From the NCBI RefSeq assembly GCF_011397635.1, contig NC_064753.1, forward strand, positions 25,878,322 through 25,942,321: a stretch of 64,000 nucleotides of DNA. The letters run 5' to 3'. Positions within the stretch are counted from its first letter, which is position 1, and every line of letters begins with the position of its first letter. Both the position numbers and the translations under genes were made by a program. The DNA comes from Epinephelus fuscoguttatus (Eukaryota > Chordata > Actinopteri > Perciformes > Serranidae). Shown one piece after another: positions 42,331 to 57,575 of the stretch. The notes beneath the pieces are model-generated. The model was not told where the DNA came from, did no database searches, and saw only the letters and a list, made by a program, of their open reading frames with translations.

Positions 42331-44532
42331 CATTACCATATACCCCAATGAAATGTCAGGAAAGTGTGAAGGTAAGAAAAAATAGATAGCACCCAAGCTC
42401 ACGCTATACATATATTAATTCAGACATACACATTCACACACCTGTGTCTCTCCAGGCTGGGCTTTAGAAACTCCAATACGTTGAAGCATGAGATGGAGTT
42501 TCTGTTCAAAGCTATGTTGGCCTTCGAATTGTTTCTGAAATAAGCAACACAAAGTAGTGAGTGCTTTTCAAAACTTATCTGCTGATATAATTGTATATAT
42601 GACTTTATTCTACTAACACTCACCTTTGAAGTGTTTCGGGCATTGGTAGTCCCTGCTGCTGCTGATCCTGACAGCAAAATGAGAGACTGGGACTTCCCCT
42701 CTCTGAGAGCTCGGCGGGGAGGCACTGCTTCACCCCTCAGCGGCGCGCCAGGTGTCTCCTGAACAGCTGACTCTCCAGTAACAGCACCGGGATGTTCTTT
42801 CGCTTTCTCCTTTTCATTTTCCTTGTCGTGCTCCTTGACTCGGTCCTTATCTTTTTCTTTCTCCGCTCTGGCAACCTCCCTGAGCGGACGAATGAGATCA
42901 GCGATAGAGGCCTTTTTGGGTCGCCCCTCGTGGCTTGTTTCTGATTTCAGACCTCGTCTCTTTTTGAGTGTAAAGAAGTCACCAAGCTTCCTCCTGAGTG
43001 TTTTCGTCGGGGGTGGACAAGGGACAGAGCTGGCAGGAGCCACTTCGTGCACTGTGATAGATTCCTCATCTTGCTTTTTCCTACATAAAGGATCATAGTC
43101 TGTATATCAAGCCAATAATGTGTACAACCAGCTTACTTTTATTAAAGTATTATTAGGAACTAAATTAGCTAAGTATCAAGGAACTATAAAGAGGCTAATT
43201 AGGCAGCTGTTGATACTCACAGTGTATCAGTAGGAAGTACTCTCTTAGTAAAGAACTCTTCAACTCCTTCATCCACTCTCCCCATGAGCTCAAGGACTTC
43301 ATTGTCACTCTCAATTATTGTCTCCTGATTTCCACACACATACACAGAAAAACATTTCACACCAAAGATCAAACAAACTGATGCTGAAGAGCAACTTGTA
43401 TCATATGTAACTTTACATTACATAACCCTCACCTCTGAAAAACCCACACACTCTGGCACTAGTGTTTCTCCTGCCTCTATAGGTGTATTTTGGTTTGAAT
43501 CTCTCATCCAGTCATGCTACAAACCAGCCTCCTGGGAGTCAGTTGCTCAGTAACGTACAATGGGGGGGCGTCACTGGTTTTACATGCAGAATGAGAGCAA
43601 CATAACTCATTTTGCCAATGTAGGTAATGTGATATCAAAATTGCAACCATACAGTGTTGCATCATCCTGATCATATTAACATCTGTAGACACAAGTAGCA
43701 ATAAAAACCAGGAGGTTGACTGCAGAACACAAATTTAGCAGAAGTCACCGATACATGATATCCTGTCAGGGGAATTGCTTGAATTTGGTCTCCCTGGCCA
43801 TTGGCTCCAAGGGAGTGACTCTATGTCTACAGCCTAATAGCTCTGTGACAACATGATCAGCTCAGTGGAAAATGGAGATGATCACACACATTTTGATATA
43901 ATTCCCTGAAAAAATACAAACAGCAGGAGATTTTTTCAGTGAGAGAAAGAGAAGACATTCAGACCAAACTACCACTCGCTCTCATACATACTCATCATGC
44001 TCTTACACACAGAAAATACCAAGTGTGGGTTCATCAAACAGCCGGTGACCGGTACAATGGGACTGCCTTATTCAAGCAGGGACCAGGCATCTTTTACAGC
44101 ACTCCCCCTCCATCCTTCCCTTCCCCCTGCCTCTCCCCTCTGTACCCTATTACATCTCTCCTCTCTCCCCCCCTTCCATTTTCTCTCCTCACACACACCA
44201 CCTTTCCCTCACACTCCATTTTTACAAAAACCTCTCTGATCCTCCTTCACAGTACCTGTGGTCTGCTGGGACGATAGTTCAGTTTTTGTCGGTGAGGTCT
44301 CGGTCTGCTCTGGGTGTAGTGCCTGAGCGCTGGTCCGCCCAATGGCAGCTCCATTGGGGAGACACGGCACGCTGTTGCCGTGGAGCTCTGTTGCCGTGGC
44401 TCTGTTGCTGAGGCACCGTTGCTAAGAGCACGAGCAGCAGCAGTATGTAATGCCTCCACTGAGGTGGGAGGGGCCAGGCTGGCTAGACTGACAGATCTGA
44501 CAACAGAACCTTGCCTTTCTCTGCCCCCTCCC
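38203..44532 (-). CDS. carmil2: CARMIL2-like capping protein regulator, C-terminal half (5' partial)
   Basis: CARMIL2 (RLTPR) binds and regulates actin capping protein at membranes and supports CD28 signalling. Nine minus-strand exons (44256-44532, 43433-43516, 43221-43324, 42624-43080, 42442-42534, 40378-40414, 40062-40133, 38600-39979, 38203-38486) join in phase and encode about 929 codons to a stop. Motifs appear in family order: capping-protein site 'ALRHYTQSRPRPHRQ', then 'LMGRVDEGVEEFFTKRV', 'TLRRKLGDFFTLKKRR' with 'KASIADLIRP', 'QSLILLSGS', and 'SFEQKLHLMLQRIGVSKAQ' with 'GEMKKAESEG', matching human CARMIL2 rather than CARMIL1. A 460-codon Ser/Thr-rich exon has no counterpart that I recall. 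The exon at 43433 is the least certain. The first exon starts in phase 2, so coding sequence should precede it, yet no PH or leucine-rich-repeat exons are visible before ctcf. Neighbouring ctcf fits human synteny. Confidence 0.85.
38600..39979 (-). CDS. carmil2: Long Ser/Thr-rich exon of carmil2
   Basis: This single 1380-nt exon encodes about 460 residues, from DTRHQIRPSVSAHESAGK to VEPTERGTG. It is dominated by Thr, Ser, Pro, Ala and Val in irregular low-complexity runs (for example TSTLTSSTTTPTEPP). The start keeps family-like 'KPALLPKPVLKPGPPP'. It has a good acceptor (TTTTTCTATAG) and donor (GTAAGTCA), no stops, and phase 1 at both ends. Codon composition creates a long chance open frame on the opposite strand. 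The segment is probably disordered and may be heavily phosphorylated or glycosylated, which is inference. Confidence 0.85.
41270..41800 (+). repeat. Dispersed fish repeat in a carmil2 intron
   Basis: Contains 'agctgtgacatcacctattg', 'gtttgtggactcccatttt', 'gccgtcaccatcttggtttt' and 'cttccatgttggctttattt'. It is related to the inverted copy at 22300-22805 and to flanks at 27270 and 28445. It lies in the 2-kb intron 40415-42441. It is non-coding. Confidence 0.65.
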
Positions 44533-45019
44533 CTCCAAGAGGAAAACCATGAGAAAAAGATGGTGATAAAATAAGAAGGGGAAGAGAGAGGGAGGAATAA
44601 AGTGACCACACTAACATCTGTTTCATCCCTGCATCCAAGCCTATGACAAGTATATGCATACGAGTTGACTGCAAAGGAAACAGCTGAAATGAACAAAATG
44701 TTCTATTGGTTATGTAACAAATTAATAATTTATTTTATATGCGGAAAAGATGCTCTGAAATTCTGTAATTCAAAATGAGATGTCTCACCAATACTAGAGG
44801 AAACTGTACTAAATAGTCCTGAGAGGATTGTTAGATATCTTGATAATTAGCTGTAAGACTTGCTCAGAAACCATAAAATAAGACACAGGCACACACCCAC
44901 AAGCACCAATCTCTATGTATCTTAATTATACTACTAATACCCCTGAAGGCGCGTGTAGGGAGTTTCATGGGAACTGTTTTTGAATATTTGATATTCAAAT
45001 CCAGCAACTCAATTCCCAG

Positions 45020-45650
45020 TTTGAAACACTTTGATATAAATCTATCATTTACACTGGTTTTAGTGGCAGATAAGGGAATTATTCATATCATTCAATGTTG
45101 ATTTATGACTGTAATTGTTTAATTAACTGGCCTAATCCACACAATTTCTATTTTCTCTCGAAAAGTATTCAAAGAACCATAGGCGTAGATAGCAGGGGGG
45201 ACACAAGGGAAACACCCACCTCAATATTTAGAACCCCCAATAGTTAGAGGACTTCTTTGGATCAAAATTAAAGACATTTACACCATAAATTGACGCAGAG
45301 AAGGCACAAACTGGTGCATACAAAAATCACTAAAATGCAGAAAATTAAGTGTTTGACACCCCCAACACCCTGTTCCAATGATGAAATGAAACCCATGCCC
45401 CTGGAAAGGACTGTTTCCTTTCTCAGCGCTTAACTCTAAACCTAACTCAACAACCTAGAAATACAGTAACTTGTTTTCCACTCATGAACCCATGTCACAT
45501 TTTCCATGTGGAGTAATGACATCAGCTATTTTAATGCCAGGGTGCAGATGTAATACACCAAGGTTATTTTAACTGAGAGGCAAGTTGTGTATTAACATGT
45601 GTATTAATATTTTAAACCACGAAAACTTAAAACATTAATTTCAGGATAAA
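45020..45650 (+). repeat. Duplicated segment, right copy with insertion
   Basis: This matches 37165-37590 from 'atatcattcaatgttgattt' through 'tccatgtggagtaatgacat' to 'taatttcaggataaaact'. An insertion of about 227 bp (45183-45409, starting 'cgtagatagcaggggggac') interrupts it and is absent from the left copy. The insert looks like a short mobile element, but no clean target duplication was identified. Confidence 0.78.
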
Positions 45651-46223
45651 ACTTCACTCTGGTCAGCTAGGTAACTATTACAGTCATAAATCAGTGTCTA
45701 AATTATACTTTTATATCAAAGTGTTACAAATTCTGAATTGAGTTATTTTAACTGCAGAAGCTGGATGTGTCTGTCATGTAAATATGATCATACAGCCATA
45801 TATAAATATATAAAAGAATGTTTATGTAGAACAGTTAGCTGGCAAAAGATTCAGTAAAATGTAAAGTCACTGTCCAGATATCGGCAGGGGAACAGAAGAA
45901 TGATGTGCAGCAAAAGTGCCCAGCCAGACTGAACCAGGGACATTGAAACTGATGGCCAGTATCATTTAACTCCTAAACCACCAGAGACCCCATGGTTTCA
46001 GTTTTGCTCTTAAATATTCCATATCCCTAACTTCCACTGAGGTCAGGATGTACTTAAATAAACTGTAAACAGTGCAGGGAGTGTAATAAACAGTAATAGT
46101 AAAACCCCAGCAGCTCATTTGTCCCTCCCAGACCATGGTATCAGGATTTTAGACCATACCAAATGAAAGGCATAACAGAGACAACACTGTGTGGGGGACA
46201 AGATGTGGAAATTAATGTTTTTG

Positions 46224-46364
46224 TATGTAACTGTGTCACATATTAGATTGAAGGTGACATTTTTACACCCAAATAAAAACCTGCAACCCACTATGACTAA
46301 TACATGTGTTTATTTGGATGTGTAAATGTCACCTTCAATCCATTCTGTGACACAATTACACATA
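46224..46364. repeat. Long near-perfect hairpin
   Basis: The left arm 46224-46277 ('tatgtaactgtgtcaca' through 'gattgaaggtgacattttta' to 'cccaaataaa') is the reverse complement, with a handful of mismatches, of the right arm 46309-46364 ('tttatttggatgtgtaaat', 'gtcaccttcaatccattctg', 'tgacacaattacacata'). The loop is 31 nt. It could be a small palindromic MITE or, less likely, a hairpin RNA gene. Confidence 0.85.
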
Positions 46365-46699
46365 AAGACCTCGAGGATAGTGTATAATCACGACTTTCTG
46401 TGTAGTGGGGCCCGCCCTTCACCTACAATATTCACACTGCCCTCTAGTGACTGTTTTTAAGAATTACTTTTATTCACAAAATCACTTGTAACCTCGATTT
46501 AACATGGGATAAGAGGTGTTGAAGACCTATTAGTCATGCTCTGGTAAAACCGATCTGCATTTCTCGTGAGAAAACTAATCAGTACTCTCTGTTCTCTCGG
46601 TCATTGTTGCTCTTCTTCCCACCACCACGCCCACGCCTGAATTCAAATCTGGCGCCCATCACCTTCAGCTCACAGCTCGACCACTCCCCTTTACGCCCT

Positions 46700-46890
46700 C
46701 GGGTGCTTTGTTTGCGCAGGCGCGGTAGCTCATAAGGGCCGCCATTTTGTGTTAGGCCCACTCTTCCTAAGCGGGAGAAAATTTTTAGTCCGGCGCGCAG
46801 CACGTACGGACGTTCACACCGGAACTTGGAGGAACAACCACATGCACCGAGCATCCAGCTGAATATAACGGGGAACAGAAGCAGTCGGGA
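46700..46890 (+). promoter_or_regulatory. ctcf: ctcf promoter and probable first exon
   Basis: This CpG-rich stretch has an NRF1-like 'tgcgcaggcgcg' (46713-46724) and 'ggccgccattttgtg' (46737-46751), a YY1-type site often found at transcription starts. A non-coding exon probably ends at 46890 ('gcagtcggga' followed by GTAAGTGAAG). The first coding exon follows about 1.5 kb downstream. Confidence 0.6.
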
Positions 46891-48449
46891 GTAAGTGAAG
46901 CCGTTACTTTGCCTCCAAACACGGAAACGTTTTTGTAGGAGCCGTCGCCGGCCTCTAGGTGTCACGGTAGGGCTTACCGACCAGGCGGCTGGCGGGGGGT
47001 GTTTGTCTCCCTCTATCGTTATCCAAAATACACTAAATCTGTCTATAAACTGTAACTCCCAGTCTCGGTTGAGTGTTTTGGTGCTTTCCGGCTGATATTT
47101 TGGGGTAATGGCACAGGGATGGCTGTGTTTATCAATATTTCTGTTTTAAGTTTGTTCAGGCCTGACGTCCATCTTATCGTGCCCTTTGTTTCCTGTTTTC
47201 AGACGTACTCGCGCCTCCCGAGTTAACACGAGTTGATGTCTAAGTAGTTTGTACCGTCTAAACAATATATCGTTTGTTTTGACTAATAAACTGTGACTTG
47301 ATAACAGGATGCCATAAAGTAAGCGTTTTAAAAAACAGGCGAACGAGTGACTCCGAAGTATCGATTGATTGATCGACAGATATCAATGTCTAATCAACAC
47401 AGGAAGACGTAAACGGTCACTTTTCTCAAACTTTAACATTACCTCACTGTCGTACAATGCTATAGTAGGATTGCAGATGATGAATTAACACGGTTTGTTC
47501 ACTTAATTAAACTCTAGGCTCCATGTACTACTTTATCTGACCCATACTCTCCACAGTCGGCCAGATGTGCAGTGGATTATCTTTATATAAAACTCAGTCT
47601 AGAAATCAGAGTATACCAGGGTGTCCTTCATTAACGTTACATATACCTCGGGGTTCTAATGGTGAGATGAATGCTGGATATAGTCGAGGGACTGTCTCTA
47701 TTTGGCACGTTTTTAGTAACCCAGTGCACTACATAACATCTAAATTACACTTAAATTTAATCTATTTCTGGCACTTTAACTAGCAGTCACTTGCTTGGAG
47801 TATAGGATTCCACACTGGGTTGGAAGTTAGCACCAAATGCTAGTAAAATATGCCAAAACCAATGCCAATCTGTTGAGTGGTTGGCAGATTTAGGACTCCA
47901 CCAGCCACAGTGGTAGGTGGTCAAAAAGTATTTCCAACCCTGCTCCCACACGTGGATAGATTGACTAAAACTCGATAATCCATATCACAAAGACTTGTAG
48001 TTTGAGTGTTGACTCTGTATATGTATGAAGTGAAACGCGTCGATTGCTAGCAATGTATAAAGTATTCTCTGATTAGATCATTAAATGCTAGAAAATCAGT
48101 TGCCCCTCTCATCTGTTGAAGGGTCAGGTTATCAAAATAAAACAACACACTGGCTCCCAGTGGAGTTTAAGTATCCACATCTGGTACTACCACTTCCTTT
48201 AGAGGCAAAAGGACATGCAGTCATTTGTTGAGCTCATGGCATTTGTAAAAACCAAACAACAAGAAGTTCCAATTACTGAGGGAAACCCCCTCACAGAGGA
48301 CTGTTGGCAGTGTACTGATGTATAGAAACCGGCTCCACATGTACAAACAACATATTTTCAGCTCCTATTTTTTGTTATCAAAATTATAAGTCATTCTCAC
48401 TTTCTGATAAATTGCTTCTCCTTTTAAGGGTGTTAGTTACCCCCTTGCC

Positions 48450-52741
<4,292 letters not shown>

Positions 52742-55420
52742 TGGATGTGAGGGTCAAACCTGTAAACACACACAGACCCCTGATCACGTCTTCATTTTTT
52801 TAAATTCTTGGCATTTAGGATTACAAACACTTGCATCCTGCACAGAAAAAACATCACTGTTCGTAATTTAAGATTTGCTTTTTAATCATGTATTGATAAA
52901 GAGCTGGATGAGTGAAAAAGATTTTTAATAAGGACTTACCTACCAAAAAAAATCATGTCAGTACATTTGAGTTTGGGGTGGCTGTAATTGACAGCAGTAT
53001 CTAGCTCTGTCGTGTGGTATGCTACATTAAATACATTACAAAATCTCTTCTGAATACATTCTGTTTTAACATAGTAGAGAGACTCTTCCCTGAATCTAGA
53101 CTGTGTGCGTGTAATTTTACAAAACATCTGGGCAATTATTTTAATCTCTGTTCTTTCTAAGTCCTTCTGTTTTTTTGTTTTACTTGTTATGCATCTGTGT
53201 GCCGTTAAGTTGAGGTTGTAAGTAGATAGTTGTACAACCATAATGTGGACCATAAATCCAGTCAGTGTTTCCTCACTGAAGAGCTCCATATAGTGTAACT
53301 CTCAGTTAGGGCAGAAAACTGCTCTCCAGTCAGATTTGGAGATGAAAATTTGCTGTTTGGGTTTGACATTTTTGAGCAGCAGAAGAAAAGTACAATTAGG
53401 CCGCAGTTTAAAGTCACTGAATCAAATATCATGAGAAGAGAAACACGATACTGCTGTTAATCACAGCCACTGTAAGAGAGAATATTTCTTTTTTGGTTTC
53501 TTTTTCTGTGGTTATTAATTACTTTTTTAAAGCCAATTCTAGTTTTTAAGAGCTTAATAGACTGCTTATCTTACGCTCCTTTGTTGCTACTGTAACACCC
53601 TTAGATGACTTTTATGTACTAAACATTGTCACTTGATAGGTGCAAGGAAAGAATGTTGTTTCGCTCCCTTTTGTAGCCATTCCACTTTGGGTTGATGTTT
53701 TTTCTTTTGTACCATTGGCAATGCAATGCAACATAGCAGCTTGAATGACATTTTAATAACTGTTGAGGACGGGAACAGATGTATGACTGTACAACCAATT
53801 TAAACAAAAAAAAAAGTAGACATTGAGACTGATGTTTTAGGTTTCTGCAGCTGTAATAATCTAAATCATGGATATTTAAAATCAGTCTAGTTTTGGAGAA
53901 GTTAACGTGTTAGTTGTACAGTTACAGCCCCCAAAAAACTAAGGGTAGAAGCATTGTTAATGGAAATAAGCTGAGAAACAACTGAGTGCTAATACAGAAA
54001 TGTCAGTGTATTTTGCTTGCAAATCTATTTTATTAAATGGACAACTTGATACAAAGATCTTCACTCATTTGTTTGTCTAAAGAACACATGAACTGACGTG
54101 ACACCAGTGGATTTGTCTCAACTACTCTGTTCTTCACACTGGTATTCTTCAGATGTCGAAATTTGATGACTTTTTAATTTAAGCCATTTATTCTCATTCT
54201 GCTTAAACTGGGATTTGACTCAAATCACTTTTTTTTTTTTTTTTTTAAACTTGGGAATTGTGACTCGAGGTTCAGCTTCTGCAGTCACAGGATGCATCTT
54301 GTCTACATGACCATGGGCTGTGGTGGCTGTTATTCACTGTAGGGTCAACCAGGAGTTTTGCAGCTCTCTTGCAAACAAACAAGACCATACGTCCTCCATC
54401 TTTACACTTTTTATCTCCACTTAATTTTGACAAATATTACCCACCAATAAAACGGGTGTCTATCATTAATAGGATCGTCAGTCACACTTTCATTCAAAAA
54501 TTGTCTGCTGTGGCATTGATGCATACTGTCTCAAATTTGACTGAAACCAATAGACAAAAACATGACGCAAAAGCACTGACCAACTTCTCTGCATGTGACA
54601 TGTCACATGAGGTCATGTGGGAAGAGCCTGTTGGGCAAATTAAAATGCCTTCACTGGTATTCCATTATATTTTTCCATATTCCTCAGGTTTTCTATTACT
54701 CTAGTGCTGTTATTTATACCAACAAAATCTGTAAATGGCTGCAGTGTGCTTCAGTGGAAAGCCAGATTGGTAATGTGCCTAAAATCATACTGGAATAAAG
54801 GACATCTTTATTCTCAAAATCCTAATTCCCATTGTATTAGCTGCTAGAGAGCACAAAGAGCAGCTTCACACTTGCATTGAGCCCCAGGTATTGGCTCCAG
54901 ATGATTCTGTTTACATGGTATCAGTGCTACTATAACAAACATGGAGAAACACAGTATTATAGTTAAACTTCTGTGCCAACCAGTTTGTAAAACATACATT
55001 TAGCATGTTTTAGTTGTTAATACAGTATTTAACTTGATACTCTGAACTACTTAGCTCCATGTTTTCTGTCGATCCTGACGACACAGACGTTTTGAGTCTT
55101 GGTGGTTTTGTGGTTTGGGAACCTCCTAGTCATGCAATAGCTGTGCAAGTTGCTGTTACTTTAGCTAATTAGCTAAAGCTAAGTGTTGTAGCTAGCTGTA
55201 ATGCTAATAAAAACAACAATGGACTGATTCGAAACTTGCTAACGTTCAGTGACGTTAATAAAACTAATTAGCTTAGTTTAACTAACGTTACTTAGTTTAG
55301 TTTGCTAGTGATAGTGGTAGGAGACTTTTAGTTGCATTAAATTGTTAAAACTTAGTTAACCCGTGAGTAGTGGTATTTAACTTAGCTTTTTCCAGCTTTT
55401 CTATCGTCCACTTAGCTCGA
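52742..55420. other. ctcf 3' UTR and following spacer
   Basis: The first part should be ctcf 3' UTR. Its end is not certain; a plus-strand AATAAA occurs at 54793-54798 in 'tggaataaagg', and other weaker signals precede it. No further coding exon is supported on either strand. Confidence 0.5.
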
Positions 55421-55429
55421 CCCTCCGTC

Positions 55430-55900
55430 TGTGTAAATACTATTAAACGCGCAGTTAAGTTTTAAACGACAGTGGGAGTTATTAAACTAGTTAATGTGGC
55501 AGATTAATAGCAGCACTCTCGGTTGTGCCAGCTGCTACGTCCTGTTTTGGAGGAAATCTGGAGGAAAAAGCGCCACATGCTGTCCTTCATCGCCGCCCCC
55601 TCCCCGGCTCGGTCAAACTTTACACCAACGGCCAGACACCGCCGCACCTGATAGATTTCACTGCTAAAACTGAACCTACACGTTGTACTGGGCCACCCAT
55701 GGGTGACGGCTGAGGCTGTGGGAGACGCTGACACTTTTTCTCCTTCCTCTTTTTCGGAAACTCCTTGTGTCTGTTTTTTTCCGTTGGATTCACCGTGGCG
55801 TCGCCAGCGAAGCACAAGCAGCAACGGGGAAAACAGTGACAGACCGAGGGACATCCATCCCTGTTGCCACAGCAACTAGCCGAAACATGATTTCCGGTTG
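55430..55900. promoter_or_regulatory. CpG-rich block, possible promoter
   Basis: A G+C- and CpG-rich block (for example 'catcgccgccccctcccc', 'caccgccgcacctgat') stands out from A/T-rich flanks. Open frames on both strands cross it but neither has recognisable similarity. It may be an alternative upstream promoter of ripor1, which lies downstream in the plus direction, or an isolated CpG island. Confidence 0.35.
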
Positions 55901-56149
55901 GGCGAGCGACATTTCAAAATAAAATAAATGCTTTTATTTTACTTTTTTTTTTTTTTTTTTTGTTACTCCTAAGGGTGATTTTCCATGAAAGTAATGGCCC
56001 AAACTGTATTTTCATGTACATATTCTGGAACGTTGCTGGCTTCTAGTATATAAAGTAGCTTGGCTGTATGTTTCTAAGGCACAGTAAGCCAAGTGAGCCT
56101 TTCCCAGTGAGACTGTGTACAATATTGTTGTATATTAAGCAAAGCTTTC

Positions 56150-56760
56150 CTGAGTTTTGATATCTGGTATCCATCGCAAAATGTCAAAGTACTCCCAACA
56201 GCCTATGTCGTCTATCAACAGTGTTGTACATATGGCATGTCTTGTTACAATATCAACCCCAACCCCAAAGGAGTATCAAACATTCCACATCAAATCAAAT
56301 CAGGCTATAATTGTCATCTCACCAAACATACAACAGTAATGCAGCTAAAACGAAACAGTGCTTGCAGAGGGTCGTTCCAACACTAAATACCATAAAGTAG
56401 ACAGCAATAAAATACAATAAAACCCTAACTATCTAAAATTCCAGTGTGACACTCACACATCACACATCAGCAGTGACCTTTTTCAGAAAAAGTGACACTT
56501 GGCATTTAAAGTGACCATGTGCAGTGCTGTGCAGTATTTATAAGGTGCATGGAATACAGAGTCCAGTTTAGCTGTGTAACATCCCAACAGCCTCTGGGAG
56601 GAGGCTGTTAAGCAGTCTACTGGTCCTAGATTTGACACTCTGGTAGCGTTTGCTTGATGGCAGCAGTTCACAGTGCCTGTTGACTACTGACAATGGAGGC
56701 CTAAGCGTGTCAGGTATTAACAACTGACACAAATTTAGTGTAGTTATAATACTTAATATA
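56150..56760. repeat. Probable degraded LINE-derived sequence
   Basis: Contains 'aatcaggctataattgtcat', 'cctctgggaggaggctgtta' and 'ttgatggcagcagttcacag', which resemble dispersed non-LTR remnants in fish genomes read in antisense. No frame is preserved. Family assignment is uncertain. Confidence 0.4.
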
Positions 56761-56796
56761 ACAAATGTCTATTTGACTTTATTATGACTGCTGTCC

Positions 56797-57239
56797 CCAG
56801 TAGGACAATGCGCTATACCACACCGCAAAAACTACTCAGGAATGACCCAAGGAACATGACAAAGATCTTAAGGCATTGACCTGGCCTCCAAATTTCCCAG
56901 TTCCCCATACGACTGAGCATCTGTGGGATGTGCCAGTACCCCAGACATACTGCCCATCCACGGTGGGGCCTCTATGGATTGGACATAGCTCTGACATGTC
57001 AAAGTATGGACGTAGGAAGTCTGGGGATGCCCCGTGGTGTCTGGCACTAGGAGCTTCATGGCAGATCCTGTGAGTCCTGTGGGTTGCGAGAAAACATACC
57101 AGCATGTCCCAAGGATGCTCGATCAGATTTGGATCTGGGGAATTTGGAGGCCAGGTCAAGGCCTTAAGCTCTTTGTCACGTTCCTTGGGCGATTTCTGAG
57201 CAGTTTTTGCGGCATGGCATGACACATTGTCCTGCTGGT
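56797..57239. pseudogene. Fold-back Tc1/mariner-type transposase remnant
   Basis: On the minus strand from 57239 the sequence encodes 'QQDNVSCHAAKTAQKSPKER' and 'LTWPPNSPDPNLIEHPWDML', the second DDE block and end of a Tc1/mariner-type transposase. The left arm 56797-56934 is an inverted copy of the right arm 57103-57239 at roughly 85% identity ('gacaatgcgctataccac' against 'gacaatgtgtcatgcc' when complemented). About 170 bp of related sequence lies between. Only a piece of the gene is present. A (GT)n-rich tract follows at 57245-57283. Confidence 0.78.
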
Positions 57240-57289
57240 GCAAATATACATATATATATGTGTGTATGTGTGTGTGTGTGTGGGCGCGC

Positions 57290-57575
57290 AGTAAAATATA
57301 CATTTAAATACGTAACACCGTTGATTTTTGCGCATTATGTGCTTTCAAATCAGTTGCAAATTTCTGTTCACGTGGGGAGCTTTTATAGTGAAAACCTGTT
57401 ACCGGAAGTCGTTTCCAGTAACGGCTGCTAACTTGACTGTGGACACAAAAAACTGCGAAATCAAGGAGAGGGACAGCGCCCAGAATAACTGTAAACCTCT
57501 GCAAACTGTGTGGAGCATCGCGTTGGAAATGAGACTGCTGTCATATTCTCCGGGTTGTCGGACGTTAAAACAGAG
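57290..57575 (+). promoter_or_regulatory. ripor1: Probable ripor1 promoter and first non-coding exon
   Basis: A CpG-containing stretch ends in 'gacgttaaaacagag' followed by GTAGGAGG, a fair splice donor at 57575. G+C stays raised to about 57900. It is the nearest promoter-like sequence upstream of ripor1 coding exons. The exon start is unknown. Confidence 0.4.

Larger units (their letters stand above)
44533..46700. other. Spacer between carmil2 fragment and ctcf promoter
   Basis: I looked here specifically for the missing upstream exons of carmil2 on the minus strand and found none. The stretch holds the right copy of a duplicated segment (45020-45650) with a foreign insert of about 227 bp (45183-45409), then A/T-rich DNA and a long hairpin (46224-46364). 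Confidence 0.65.

Noticed and set aside
43939-44277. Plus-strand open frame of 112 codons
   Set aside because: It is a translation of a C/T-rich tract next to a carmil2 exon, giving Pro/Ser/Leu low complexity, with no support as a gene.
44483-44696. Upstream extension or extra small exon before the first carmil2 exon
   Set aside because: The frame stays open to a Met at 44696, but the residues are pyrimidine-tract translation and unlike CARMIL2. A good acceptor ends at 44533. A 52-nt candidate with a GTTAGT donor had no similarity.
46579-46965. Minus-strand open frame of 128 codons
   Set aside because: It runs across the CpG-rich ctcf promoter. Arg/Gly-rich composition follows from base content, and there is no similarity or downstream exon.
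55504-55875. Minus-strand open frame of 123 codons
   Set aside because: It lies in a CpG-rich block. There is no similarity, and no following minus-strand exons before the ctcf 3' UTR.
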